From the NCBI GenBank assembly GCA_947504045.1, contig CANNFY010000001.1:1364001-1428000 (forward strand): a stretch of 64,000 bases of DNA, written 5' to 3'. A program made the translations under genes and the position numbers. Positions 28,622 through 37,332 of the stretch are shown piece by piece. The notes beneath the pieces are model-generated. The model was not told where the DNA came from. It did not search any database and worked only from the letters and a program-made list of their open reading frames with translations. Source of the stretch: an uncultured Maribacter sp. (GTDB lineage Bacteria; Bacteroidota; Bacteroidia; Flavobacteriales; Flavobacteriaceae). Each line of letters opens with the position of its first letter. Position 1 is the first letter of the stretch.

Positions 28622-29509
28622 ATGAAACGAATTTTTTCCCCGATAAAGGTTCTTTTATTTATATTCTTTGCAACCACAATAAATGCACAAATTCCAAAAG
28701 AAGAAAAGGCAGCTCTAATTAGTTTGTATAACGCTACAAATGGAGAGGGTTGGTCCAATTCATGGAATTTAAAAGAAAATGTAAACAAATGGTATGGAGT
28801 GCAGATAGAAAATAACCATGTTATATCTATTAATTTGCACAGAAATAATCTGGTAGGTAAGCTTCCTAAAAATATTAATAATTTAAAATATTTAGAAAAA
28901 TTAAACTTAGCGTTTAATACTCTTAAAGGGGCTATTCCAAAAGAAATTACAGAACTAGAAAATCTTACATTTTTAAAATTGGAAATGAATAGTTTAAGCG
29001 GAAATTTGCCTAAAAACTATACAAAGTGCACTAGCCTAAAAGAATTAACACTTTTTAATAATAAGCTAGAAGGCGAAATTCCTGATGGTATAGGTTCTTT
29101 AGTAAATTTAAAAGTACTTAATTTATCTAGTAATTATTTTACAGGAAATTTACCTAAAGCAATAGAATCTCTTGTAAGTTTAGAGCAATTAGAGCTTTTT
29201 GGAAATAAATTTACAGGTCAAATAAATATTAATTTAGGAAAGTTAAAAAACTTATCTTCTATAGTATTAGCTTATAATAACTTTGATGGTTTAGTTCCGG
29301 AAGGTTTACAGACTTTAAAAGGTTTAAAATTTGTACAATTACAAGGAAATAAATTTACTTCTTTTAATGCCATAAACAATATGCAGAGTAAAACACTACT
29401 AACTTTTGATAGTGATAATGATGCATTAAATCTTAAATATAATAACCCAAGATTTTCATATTCTCGATTAGCGGACACTAAATATGAGGATAAAATAATT
29501 AGAGAATAA
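28622..29509 (+). CDS. Plant-type leucine-rich repeat protein, copy 2
   Basis: The 295-residue paralogue of the upstream LRR gene has the same layout: signal peptide (KVLLFIFFATTINAQ), cap (ALISLYNATNGEGW, WYGVQIENNHV), plant-type LRR repeats, and a C-terminal motif SRLADTKYED matching SRMADTKFND in copy 1. Conservation of the tail suggests it is functional rather than a fading end. The pair has diverged substantially at protein level, so the duplication is not recent. Confidence 0.88.
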   Translation: MKRIFSPIKVLLFIFFATTINAQIPKEEKAALISLYNATNGEGWSNSWNLKENVNKWYGVQIENNHVISINLHRNNLVGKLPKNINNLKYLEKLNLAFNTLKGAIPKEITELENLTFLKLEMNSLSGNLPKNYTKCTSLKELTLFNNKLEGEIPDGIGSLVNLKVLNLSSNYFTGNLPKAIESLVSLEQLELFGNKFTGQININLGKLKNLSSIVLAYNNFDGLVPEGLQTLKGLKFVQLQGNKFTSFNAINNMQSKTLLTFDSDNDALNLKYNNPRFSYSRLADTKYEDKIIRE

Positions 29510-29533
29510 AACAGTACATTTTTTACTTAAAAA

Positions 29534-29569
29534 TAACAAAAGGGATGCAATGCGCATCCCTTTTGTTTG
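29534..29569 (+). terminator. Terminator after LRR copy 2
   Basis: A perfect 14-bp stem (AACAAAAGGGATGC / GCATCCCTTTTGTT) with a five-base loop ends in a T-rich tract. Confidence 0.9.
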
Positions 29570-29595
29570 TTAGGGTTTTAAGAATTTTTTAACTA

Positions 29596-29613
29596 TAGTT
29601 GCATATGCAACTA
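29596..29613. promoter_or_regulatory. Palindromic operator for the MarR repressor
   Basis: TAGTTGCATATGCAACTA is a perfect 18-bp palindrome located 26 bases before the marR start codon, overlapping the expected -33 promoter region. Its TTGCATATGCAA core is typical of MarR-family sites and implies autoregulation of the efflux operon. Confidence 0.7.
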
Positions 29614-29627
29614 ATTGTTTTTTGCGT

Positions 29628-29635
29628 TAGTTTTG
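29628..29635 (+). promoter_or_regulatory. Promoter -7 element (TAGTTTTG) of the marR-RND operon
   Basis: TAGTTTTG fits TAnnTTTG, ends four bases before the ATG and lies 14 bases downstream of the palindromic operator. Confidence 0.6.
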
Positions 29636-29639
29636 CATC

Positions 29640-30104
29640 ATGAATTTTTTAAAAAAAATGAACGCAGTTGAAGATTCTATTATCCCATGGGTAGGTAAAA
29701 CCTCTAAGATGATAGATTTTTTTCTGCAAGAGAATTTTAAAAATAAAGGCATTTATTTAAGTAAAGAACAGGTAGTAGTTTTAAAAATACTGCACAGAAA
29801 AGATGGAGTTAACCAAAACGAACTTGCTTTTTTAACTTTAAGAGACAAATCTACCCTTACAAGGCTTTTGTCGAAGATGGAAAGCAAAGATCTTATAAAA
29901 AGACAACGAAGTAAAGAAGATAAGAGAGTTAGTCAAGTTTTTTTAACCCAAGAAGGAAAAAATGTTTATGAGAAAGCAGAGCCTATTCTTTTAGAATTCT
30001 TAGACATTTTAGGAGAAGACATAACCCAAGAAGAAAAAGAAATAACAACCAAAGTTTTAAAAAAAATACAATTAAATATGGATATAAAATCCAAATCATT
30101 ATAA
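29640..30104 (+). CDS. MarR family transcriptional regulator
   Basis: The 154-residue regulator has a winged helix-turn-helix: NQNELAFLTLRDKSTLTRLLSKMESKDLI is the recognition region and RQRSKEDKRVSQVFLTQEG is the wing with its characteristic D-x-R motif. It sits nine bases before an RND adaptor gene and is preceded by a palindromic operator, so it is probably the local repressor of the efflux operon, released by a toxic ligand. The inducer is unknown. Confidence 0.92.
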   Translation: MNFLKKMNAVEDSIIPWVGKTSKMIDFFLQENFKNKGIYLSKEQVVVLKILHRKDGVNQNELAFLTLRDKSTLTRLLSKMESKDLIKRQRSKEDKRVSQVFLTQEGKNVYEKAEPILLEFLDILGEDITQEEKEITTKVLKKIQLNMDIKSKSL

Positions 30105-30113
30105 CTGCCAAAT

Positions 30114-31235
30114 ATGAGAAAAATAATACTATCAATACTAGCTGTTTTATGTATAATAGGAGCAATTTTTGTTGCAAAAAAAATAGTAGATAGCAAAACC
30201 AAACCAAAACAAAAAGTAGATAAAGTAGTTAAAACAGTATTTACAGATGTTGTTAAGAATACTACAGTGCCAATTATAGTAGCAGCCAATGGTAATTTAA
30301 CAGCAAAAAGGCGTGTAGATATTTATGCAGAAGTGCAAGGTGTTTTTAAGAAAGGTAATAAGCTATTTAAAGCTGGGCAGCTATATAGTTCAGGAGAAAC
30401 TATTATTCGAATAGATAATTTAGAATATTACGCAACAGTAAAATCCGCTAAAAGTAATTTATATAATCAAATTACATCTATAATGCCAGATTTGCGTTTA
30501 GATTATCCAGAAATTTTTCCTAAATGGCAAGAGTACTTACGTAATTTTGATATAGATAAAACTACTCCAGAAATACCAAATATGACTTCTGAAAAAGAAA
30601 AATTTTTTATTTCTGGAAGAGGAATTTTAACCACTTATTACGATGTAAAAAACTTAGAACAAAGGTTGTCTAAGTATACCATTCGAGCTCCATTTAAGGG
30701 CGTACTAACCGAAGCCTTAGTTACTGAAGGGACTTTAGTTAGATCTGGTCAAAAATTAGGAGAATATATAAATACAGAAGTTTATGAGCTAGAAGTTGCT
30801 ATAAGTAAAGAATATAGCGATTTGCTAAAAATAGGAGAAAATGTAGGACTTACAAACCTAGATAAAACAAAAAAATATACAGGTAAGGTTGCACGTGTTA
30901 ATGGAAGGGTAGATGTAGCTTCGCAAACAATAAAGGCATATATAGAAATAAAGGATAGCAGTTTAAAAGAAGGAATGTATTTAGAGGCTAATTTACAAGC
31001 AAGAGCTGAAGAAAATGCTATAGAAATAGACCGTAGTTTGTTATTAGAAAATAACCAAATTTATGTAGTTAAAGATTCTGTTTTAGATGTTGTAGATGTA
31101 AACCCAGTATTTTTTTCAGATAAAAAAATGGTTGTTAAAAATGTACCAGATGGAATTACAATTTTAGCCAAACCTTTAATGGGATCATACATAGGTATGG
31201 CTGTAAAAATTTATAACAATAAAAAAGAGAATTAA
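30114..31235 (+). CDS. RND efflux periplasmic adaptor (HlyD/AcrA type)
   Basis: This membrane-fusion protein joins the inner-membrane pump to the outer-membrane channel. The 373-residue product has an N-terminal membrane anchor (IILSILAVLCIIGAIFVA), a lipoyl/barrel-sandwich motif (VDIYAEVQGVF, then IRAPFKGVLTEALVTEGTLV) and a beta-barrel (IAKVNGRVDV-like segment). The alpha-hairpin between the lipoyl halves is moderate in length. It is translated two bases before the pump gene. Confidence 0.92.
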   Translation: MRKIILSILAVLCIIGAIFVAKKIVDSKTKPKQKVDKVVKTVFTDVVKNTTVPIIVAANGNLTAKRRVDIYAEVQGVFKKGNKLFKAGQLYSSGETIIRIDNLEYYATVKSAKSNLYNQITSIMPDLRLDYPEIFPKWQEYLRNFDIDKTTPEIPNMTSEKEKFFISGRGILTTYYDVKNLEQRLSKYTIRAPFKGVLTEALVTEGTLVRSGQKLGEYINTEVYELEVAISKEYSDLLKIGENVGLTNLDKTKKYTGKVARVNGRVDVASQTIKAYIEIKDSSLKEGMYLEANLQARAEENAIEIDRSLLLENNQIYVVKDSVLDVVDVNPVFFSDKKMVVKNVPDGITILAKPLMGSYIGMAVKIYNNKKEN

Positions 31236-31237
31236 TA

Positions 31238-34200
31238 ATGCGTAAAATAATAGAATATTTTATTAAATATCATGTTGCAGTTACTGTAGTTATTCTTGCC
31301 ATTATTGTATTTGGAGCTGTAGGAGCATGGTCTTTAAACTCTTCCTTTTTTCCTTTAATAGATTCTAAAAATATAGCCATAAGTATTACATATCCTGGGG
31401 CATCACCTCAGGAAATAGAAGAGGGTATTGTTTTAAAAATAGAAGATAATTTAAAAGGGCTACAGGGTGTAGATCGTGTAACCTCTACTTCTAAAGAAGA
31501 TAGTGGTACTATTAACGTAGAAATAGAAAAAGGGCAAGATATAGATTTTATGCTTTTAGAAGTAAAAAATGCTGTAGATCGTGTGCCTACCTTTCCCACT
31601 GGTATGGAGCCTTTAATCGTATCAAAAGTAGAAGAAGTAAGGCAAACTATTAGTTTTGCAGTTAGTGGAAAAGAAATTCCATTAGCTACATTAAAACAAA
31701 TAGGTAGACAAATAGAGAATGATATTAGAGCAATGGAGGGCATCTCTCAAATTGCAATTACAGGCTACCCAGACGAAGAAATAGAAATAGCTGTAGACGA
31801 AAGTAGTCTTTTAGCTTATAGTATCTCTTTTTCAGATGTTTCGCAAGCGGTGGCAAATGCCAATATTTTGGTTACAGGAGGAAATATTAAAACAGATGCG
31901 GAAGAATATTTAATAAGAGCAAATAATAGATCTTATTATGGTAAAGAACTTTCTAATATAGTAATAAGAGCAGATGCAACAGGAAGAGTTATACGCTTAA
32001 AAGATGTAGCTGTAATTAATGATCGTTTTTCAGAATCACCAGACGCCTCTTTTTTTAATGGTAATTTGGCGGTTAATATTACTATTACCAGTACCAATAC
32101 AGAAGATTTAATAGGAACAGCAGAAAAAGTTAAAGATTATATAGAAGAATTTAATCAAAAATATAACAATGTACAGCTAAATGTAGTTAGTGATGAATCA
32201 AAAACCTTAACACAAAGAACAGATTTACTTACAGAAAATGCTATAATGGGAATGATCTTAGTTCTTATTTTTCTTTCTCTGTTTTTAAATACAAGACTAG
32301 CATTTTGGGTAGCATTTGGTTTGCCAATTTCTTTTTTAGGAATGTTTATTTTTGCTAGTTTCTTTAATGTTACCATAAATGTTCTTTCCTTATTTGGGAT
32401 GATAATTGTTATAGGTATTTTGGTAGATGACGGTATTGTAATTGCGGAAAACATATACCAACATTACGAAAAAGGAAAATTTCCAATACAAGCAGCTTTA
32501 GATGGTACAATGGAGGTAATACCACCTATTGTTTCGGCAATTATTACAACTATTTTAGCTTTTTCAATATTCTTATTTTTAGATGGGCGAATAGGAGATA
32601 TTTTTAGTCAAGTATCGGTAATTGTAATTTTAACACTTGTAGTTTCTCTACTAGAGGCACTTGTAATTTTACCTGCTCACTTGGCGCACTCTAAGGCACT
32701 AAAACCAATAAATAAAGAGCCAACTACTACTATTGGCAAAGCATTTGCAAAGCTTAGAGTTATTAACGAAATGGGAGATCGTTTAATGCAATGGATGAGA
32801 GATAATATGTATACTCCAGCTTTAAAATTTGCATTAAATTACAAAATTATTGCTTTTTCGTTTTTTGCAATAACATTAATACTAACGCTTGGTTCTATTG
32901 GAGGAGGAGTAATAAGAAAATCTTTTTTTCCTAGTGTAGCTAGTGATAAGGTTGAGGTGGAATTGTTAATGCCAAACGGAACAAATGAAAAAGTAACAGA
33001 CTCTATAATCTCTTTTATAGAACAAAAAGCAAAAATAGTAAACAAAGAGCTTTCTGATGAATATTTAAAAGGAACAGATAAAATGCTGTTTGAAAATATT
33101 ATAAAAAGATTAGGTCCTGGTAGTTCCGCTGCAACATTAACCATAAACCTTTTGCCAGGAGAAGAGCGTCCGGACGCTATACGCTCTACTTTAGTTACGG
33201 GTAGATTAAGAGAGCTTGTAGGGCCTGTTTTAGGGGTAGAAAGCCTTATATATGGATCAGGCGGTAATTTTGGAGGGTCGCCAGTTGCAGTTTCTTTGTT
33301 AGGAAATAATATAAATGAGTTAAAAGCAGCAAAAAAAGAATTAAAGCAAGCACTTTTAAATAATTCGGCCTTAAAAGATATTGCGGATAATGATCCAGAA
33401 GGAATTAAAGAAATACGTCTAGAACTTAAAGAAAATGCATATTTATTAGGCCTAAATATGCAAGAAATTATGTCGCAGGTAAGAGCTGGTTTTTTTGGAG
33501 AGCAAGCGCAACGTTTTCAGAGAGGGCAAGATGAAATAAGAGTATGGGTAAGGTACAATAGAGAAAATAGATCTTCTATTGTAGATTTAGATGAAATGCG
33601 AATACTAACTCCTAGTGGAAGTAGAGTTCCTTTAAAAGAAATAGCAAATTATGTTATAGAAAGGGGAGATGTAGCTATCAACAGGTTGGAAGGAAGGAGA
33701 GAAATTCAGATTACTGCAGATTTAGTTAATGATAAAGTGACTAGTGGAACAGATATTATGGAGGATATTCAAAAGAATATAATGCCAGATATTATTTCTA
33801 AATACCCATCTGTGTCTCCATTATATGAAGGGCAAAATAGAGAAGCAAGTAAAATGCTAAAATCTTTAAAAGTTGCAGGTTTAACGGTGTTGGCACTTAT
33901 TTACATAACTATAGCCTTTACTTTTAGAAGCTTTAGCCAACCATTAATGTTGTTACTATTAGTTCCTTTTAGTCTTACCGCAGTAGCGTGGGGGCATTGG
34001 TTACATGATTTTCCTATTAACATACTATCTATGCTTGGTATTATTGCTTTAATAGGTATTATGGTAAATGATGGACTTGTACTAATAGGCAAATTTAATA
34101 GCAACCTTAGAGATGGGATGAATTTTGATGATGCTTTATTTGATGCGGGTAAATCTAGATTTAGAGCAATTTTTTTAACATCAATAACTACCATTGCAGG

Positions 34201-34471
34201 TTTAGCTCCGTTAATGTTAGAAACAAGTAGACAAGCTCAATTTTTAAAGCCAATGGCTATATCAATAGCATATGGTATAGGTTTTGCAACAGTGCTTACC
34301 TTGTTAATGTTGCCAATATTTTTATCATTTAGTAATAAAACAAAAGTAGTAACCAAATGGCTTTCTACAGGAGATAAAATATCTAAAGAAGAAGTAGAAA
34401 GAGCAATAAAAGAACAAAAAGAAGAGGCTCATTTATCTACAGATTTAAAAAATAAATCTGGAAATAAATAG
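31238..34471 (+). CDS. RND family multidrug efflux permease (AcrB/MMPL-like)
   Basis: This 1,077-residue inner-membrane proton-antiport pump has 12 predicted membrane helices in two halves with large periplasmic loops. TM4 contains GILVDDGIVIAEN with the paired aspartates of the proton relay. The second half has the equivalent GIMVNDGLVLIGK segment. The N-terminus includes SYPGASPQEIEEG-type porter sequences (here ITYPGASPQEIEEGI). It is in an operon with the MarR regulator, adaptor and TolC-type channel. Substrate range cannot be read from sequence. Confidence 0.96.
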   Translation: MRKIIEYFIKYHVAVTVVILAIIVFGAVGAWSLNSSFFPLIDSKNIAISITYPGASPQEIEEGIVLKIEDNLKGLQGVDRVTSTSKEDSGTINVEIEKGQDIDFMLLEVKNAVDRVPTFPTGMEPLIVSKVEEVRQTISFAVSGKEIPLATLKQIGRQIENDIRAMEGISQIAITGYPDEEIEIAVDESSLLAYSISFSDVSQAVANANILVTGGNIKTDAEEYLIRANNRSYYGKELSNIVIRADATGRVIRLKDVAVINDRFSESPDASFFNGNLAVNITITSTNTEDLIGTAEKVKDYIEEFNQKYNNVQLNVVSDESKTLTQRTDLLTENAIMGMILVLIFLSLFLNTRLAFWVAFGLPISFLGMFIFASFFNVTINVLSLFGMIIVIGILVDDGIVIAENIYQHYEKGKFPIQAALDGTMEVIPPIVSAIITTILAFSIFLFLDGRIGDIFSQVSVIVILTLVVSLLEALVILPAHLAHSKALKPINKEPTTTIGKAFAKLRVINEMGDRLMQWMRDNMYTPALKFALNYKIIAFSFFAITLILTLGSIGGGVIRKSFFPSVASDKVEVELLMPNGTNEKVTDSIISFIEQKAKIVNKELSDEYLKGTDKMLFENIIKRLGPGSSAATLTINLLPGEERPDAIRSTLVTGRLRELVGPVLGVESLIYGSGGNFGGSPVAVSLLGNNINELKAAKKELKQALLNNSALKDIADNDPEGIKEIRLELKENAYLLGLNMQEIMSQVRAGFFGEQAQRFQRGQDEIRVWVRYNRENRSSIVDLDEMRILTPSGSRVPLKEIANYVIERGDVAINRLEGRREIQITADLVNDKVTSGTDIMEDIQKNIMPDIISKYPSVSPLYEGQNREASKMLKSLKVAGLTVLALIYITIAFTFRSFSQPLMLLLLVPFSLTAVAWGHWLHDFPINILSMLGIIALIGIMVNDGLVLIGKFNSNLRDGMNFDDALFDAGKSRFRAIFLTSITTIAGLAPLMLETSRQAQFLKPMAISIAYGIGFATVLTLLMLPIFLSFSNKTKVVTKWLSTGDKISKEEVERAIKEQKEEAHLSTDLKNKSGNK

Positions 34472-34502
34472 GGGAAGAAATTTTTTAAAAAGAAGTATAA
34501 GA

Positions 34503-35879
34503 ATGATATTACAAAATAGAACGGGTATTAGTTGTATTCTATTTCTGCTGGTTGTTTGCATGGTAAATGCACAAGAAAAAAATTTAACTAAAGATGCTGC
34601 AATAGCATTAGCATTAGAAAGCAATTACGGTATTACTGTAGCAAAGAACAATATTAAAATTGCAGAAAATAATAAGGATATACTTAATTCTGGTTATTTA
34701 CCTACTTTAACGGGTAGTGCTGCTGCTAGCTACAATAATGTAGATAGTAATACAGAATTTCCTGGACGTTTTGATGAGGATGGTTTTGCTATTCCAGATG
34801 CTGTAATAAATAATGCAGAATCTCAGGCCTACAGTGCATCTTTAGAATTAGGCTATACTCTTTTTGATGGTTTAGGAAGGTTTTATGATTATAAAAAATT
34901 AAAAGAAGAATATGCTTTAAGCGAGTTGCAAGCAAGAGAAACAATAGAGAATACTATTGTTCAGCTTTTTACGGTATATTATGAAGTTGCAAGGCTAACC
35001 GAAAATAAAAATATTTTTCAGCAAGCTTTAGAAATTTCTAAGCAAAGGTTAAAAAGAGCGGAATATGCTTTTGAATATGGGCAGAGTACAAAATTAGATG
35101 TATTAAATGCACAGGTAGATATTACAAACGATAGTATTAATGTAATGACTGCTAATCAACAACTAAATAACGTAAAAAGAGATTTAAGTGTAGTTTTAAA
35201 TCAAGATTTAAAAGAACAATTTACAGTAGATACTTTAATACAATTTATACCTAGGTTAACATTAGAAGATTATATAACAAAAGCCAAAGAAAATAATGTA
35301 AACCTATTAATAGTAGATAAAGGATTAGTAATTAACGATTATGATATTAAGGTTAGTAATTCTGGATACTTACCAACTATTGGTTTAACAGGATCATATG
35401 GGTGGAATCTAAATCAGAGTGCACCATCATCTTTTCTTACAGGACAAGTATTTCCAGGAAGCAATACGGCTTCTAATAGTTTTGGATTAGGAGCAAGTTT
35501 AACTTGGAATTTATTTGATGGAGGTAGCACTACTACTACTAGTGTAAAAAATGCTAAAATTGCGCATTTAAATCAAGAACTTTTAGTTAAGCAAATAGCT
35601 TTAGAAGTTAAAAGAGATATAGAAAACGCATTAGAAATTCATGAAAATAGATTGCGTATTTTTAAAATACAAGAACAAAACGTTAGTACTAATATAAATA
35701 ATTTTGAGCGCTCAAAAGAACAGTTTCAATTAGGTAGAATAACATCTATAGAGTTTAGGCAAGCGCAAATAAATCTTCTTAATGCACAAACTAATAAAAA
35801 CTTAGCAAAATATGATGCTAAGCTATCTGAAATACAGCTATTACAACTAACAGGGCAGTTGTTAAATATAAATTTTTAA
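34503..35879 (+). CDS. TolC family outer-membrane efflux protein
   Basis: The 458-residue product has a signal peptide (GISCILFLLVVCMVNAQ) and the duplicated long-helix/beta layout of TolC-type channels: ALALESNYGITVAKNNIKIAENN in the first half and AKENNVNLLIVDKGLVIND in the second, with GYLPTL and GYLPTI motifs in the respective strands. It completes a tripartite pump with the two preceding genes. Confidence 0.95.
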   Translation: MILQNRTGISCILFLLVVCMVNAQEKNLTKDAAIALALESNYGITVAKNNIKIAENNKDILNSGYLPTLTGSAAASYNNVDSNTEFPGRFDEDGFAIPDAVINNAESQAYSASLELGYTLFDGLGRFYDYKKLKEEYALSELQARETIENTIVQLFTVYYEVARLTENKNIFQQALEISKQRLKRAEYAFEYGQSTKLDVLNAQVDITNDSINVMTANQQLNNVKRDLSVVLNQDLKEQFTVDTLIQFIPRLTLEDYITKAKENNVNLLIVDKGLVINDYDIKVSNSGYLPTIGLTGSYGWNLNQSAPSSFLTGQVFPGSNTASNSFGLGASLTWNLFDGGSTTTTSVKNAKIAHLNQELLVKQIALEVKRDIENALEIHENRLRIFKIQEQNVSTNINNFERSKEQFQLGRITSIEFRQAQINLLNAQTNKNLAKYDAKLSEIQLLQLTGQLLNINF

Positions 35880-35889
35880 CCCTTAAAAA

Positions 35890-36072
35890 ATGAAAGAGCA
35901 TTTTTTTCAATGCCCTTATTGTTGGGGAGAAATTTCTATGCTTTTAGACTCTTCTATACTAAATCAAACATATATAGAAGACTGTGAGGTATGTTGTAAC
36001 CCTATAGAAATAGATGCAAGATTTTCATATGAAGAATTGGTAGAATTCTCTGCAATAAGTTTGGAACAATAA
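35890..36072 (+). CDS. CPXCG motif cysteine-rich small protein
   Basis: This 60-residue protein has two CxxC pairs: CPYCWGE near the N-terminus and CEVCCNPIEI in the middle, matching the CPXCG family of small zinc-binding proteins. The function is unknown. It starts ten bases after the TolC gene and ends one base short of the convergent GIN-domain gene. Confidence 0.88.
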   Translation: MKEHFFQCPYCWGEISMLLDSSILNQTYIEDCEVCCNPIEIDARFSYEELVEFSAISLEQ

Positions 36073-36073
36073 A

Positions 36074-36754
36074 TTATTCCATAATTTTTATTTTCCCACC
36101 AAATAATTTGTCTTTATCAATGGTTTTAGGGTTTCCATAAATATAAATGTAACCACCAGCTTTTACTTTAGCTTCAACGTTGTTACTTGCTTTAATATCT
36201 GCTCTTCCGCCTGCCATAACAATAACATTAGTGTCTTTAGTAGATAGGTTTTTGTTAAAAGCTTTACCGCCAGTATTTACGGTTACTTCTTGCTTAGAAG
36301 AACTACCGGTAAGTGTAATTTCGCTACCAGAAATAGATTTTACGTAAACACTTTCTAAATTAACTTTTAAGGTAATTTTCCCGCCTTCTTGTGCTTTAAT
36401 TTGCGTGTAATTTCCTTTAAAAGTTTCGTCAGAAATTATTTTTGCATTTTCATTAGCATCTATTAAACTAAGACTTTCTGTGTAGTATAAAGTTGCTCTA
36501 GCCTCATTTCCGTCTAGAAAATTATCAAACTCCATGCGTATTTTTAATAACCCATCTTTGTTAGAAATGTTTACTTCATCTTTATCATCGCCAGTAATAA
36601 CTATTTTGTTTTCATTACTTTTAATTAGTGTTACAATAATACGATCGTATACTTTTAGCTCAGTAAATTTATTTAAATCTTTCGTGTTTTTTCGTTGCGC
36701 AGTTGAGGTAAAAGTTACAAGTGCAATTACTATAATTGCCAATAAATTTTTCAT
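36074..36754 (-). CDS. DUF2807 / head GIN domain secreted protein
   Basis: The 226-residue secreted protein has a signal peptide (NLLAIIVIALVTFTSTAQ) and a right-handed beta-helix-like repeat pattern (FNDRIIVTLIKSNENKIVITGDD-type strands, then ISGSEITLTGSS and VMAGGRADIKASNNVEAKVKAGGYIYIYG), typical of GIN/DUF2807 proteins in Bacteroidota. The role is uncertain; the family is thought to be periplasmic or surface-adhesin-like. It ends in a Lys-rich tail. Confidence 0.85.
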   Translation of the reverse strand: MKNLLAIIVIALVTFTSTAQRKNTKDLNKFTELKVYDRIIVTLIKSNENKIVITGDDKDEVNISNKDGLLKIRMEFDNFLDGNEARATLYYTESLSLIDANENAKIISDETFKGNYTQIKAQEGGKITLKVNLESVYVKSISGSEITLTGSSSKQEVTVNTGGKAFNKNLSTKDTNVIVMAGGRADIKASNNVEAKVKAGGYIYIYGNPKTIDKDKLFGGKIKIME

Positions 36755-36898
36755 TGTATTTGTTTTTTTAGTGTTCTTAAATAATCTAGTTACAAATTTT
36801 ATTCCAAAAAATGAAAAAGGAAATCAGTCACCAAATTTACAATTTATTAAAATAGATTTGTTTTAGATAAAAGGAATAACAGTTAAAATAAACCCAAA

Positions 36899-36936
36899 AA
36901 ATAAGCCTCAGAGTAGTAAAACTTCTGAGGCTTTTC
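36899..36936. terminator. Terminator downstream of tRNA-Arg
   Basis: A ten-base inverted repeat (AAGCCTCAGA / TCTGAGGCTT) has an A-run on the left, which is a U-tract when read on the minus strand. It lies just after the tRNA in its direction of transcription. Confidence 0.75.
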
Positions 36937-36946
36937 CAAATTTTTG

Positions 36947-37020
<74 letters not shown>

Positions 37021-37332
37021 ATTATTTAATTGGTGCGGCGAAGTTAATAAAAATATAGACTTTTAAAAGAGAATTTATTAAATAATTCATCTTTTTTTTT
37101 ACTTCTCTAAAAATGAGCCACTAAAATTTTTAAAAGTGCTCCTTTTTTATAAAAATAGTATTAAGAATATACCTACGAAATTTAAAATTATCGCGTGCCT
37201 GTTCTTTATTAGCATTGTGGGTAATTAGTCATAAAAAACGGTGCTTTACAAAGTAATTCATCGATATTATGCTCGTTTAAATGTTTAATTTTCTTACATT
37301 TACTTTTATCTGTTTAGGGTAATAAAAACAGT
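37021..37332. other. 312-base intergenic region before the PAS kinase
   Basis: This stretch is AT-rich and contains the upstream region of the minus-strand tRNA and the promoter region of the kinase gene. I see no open reading frame, strong hairpin or repeat. A sequence near 37300 (ttacttttatc) resembles but does not match the -7 consensus. Confidence 0.5.
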
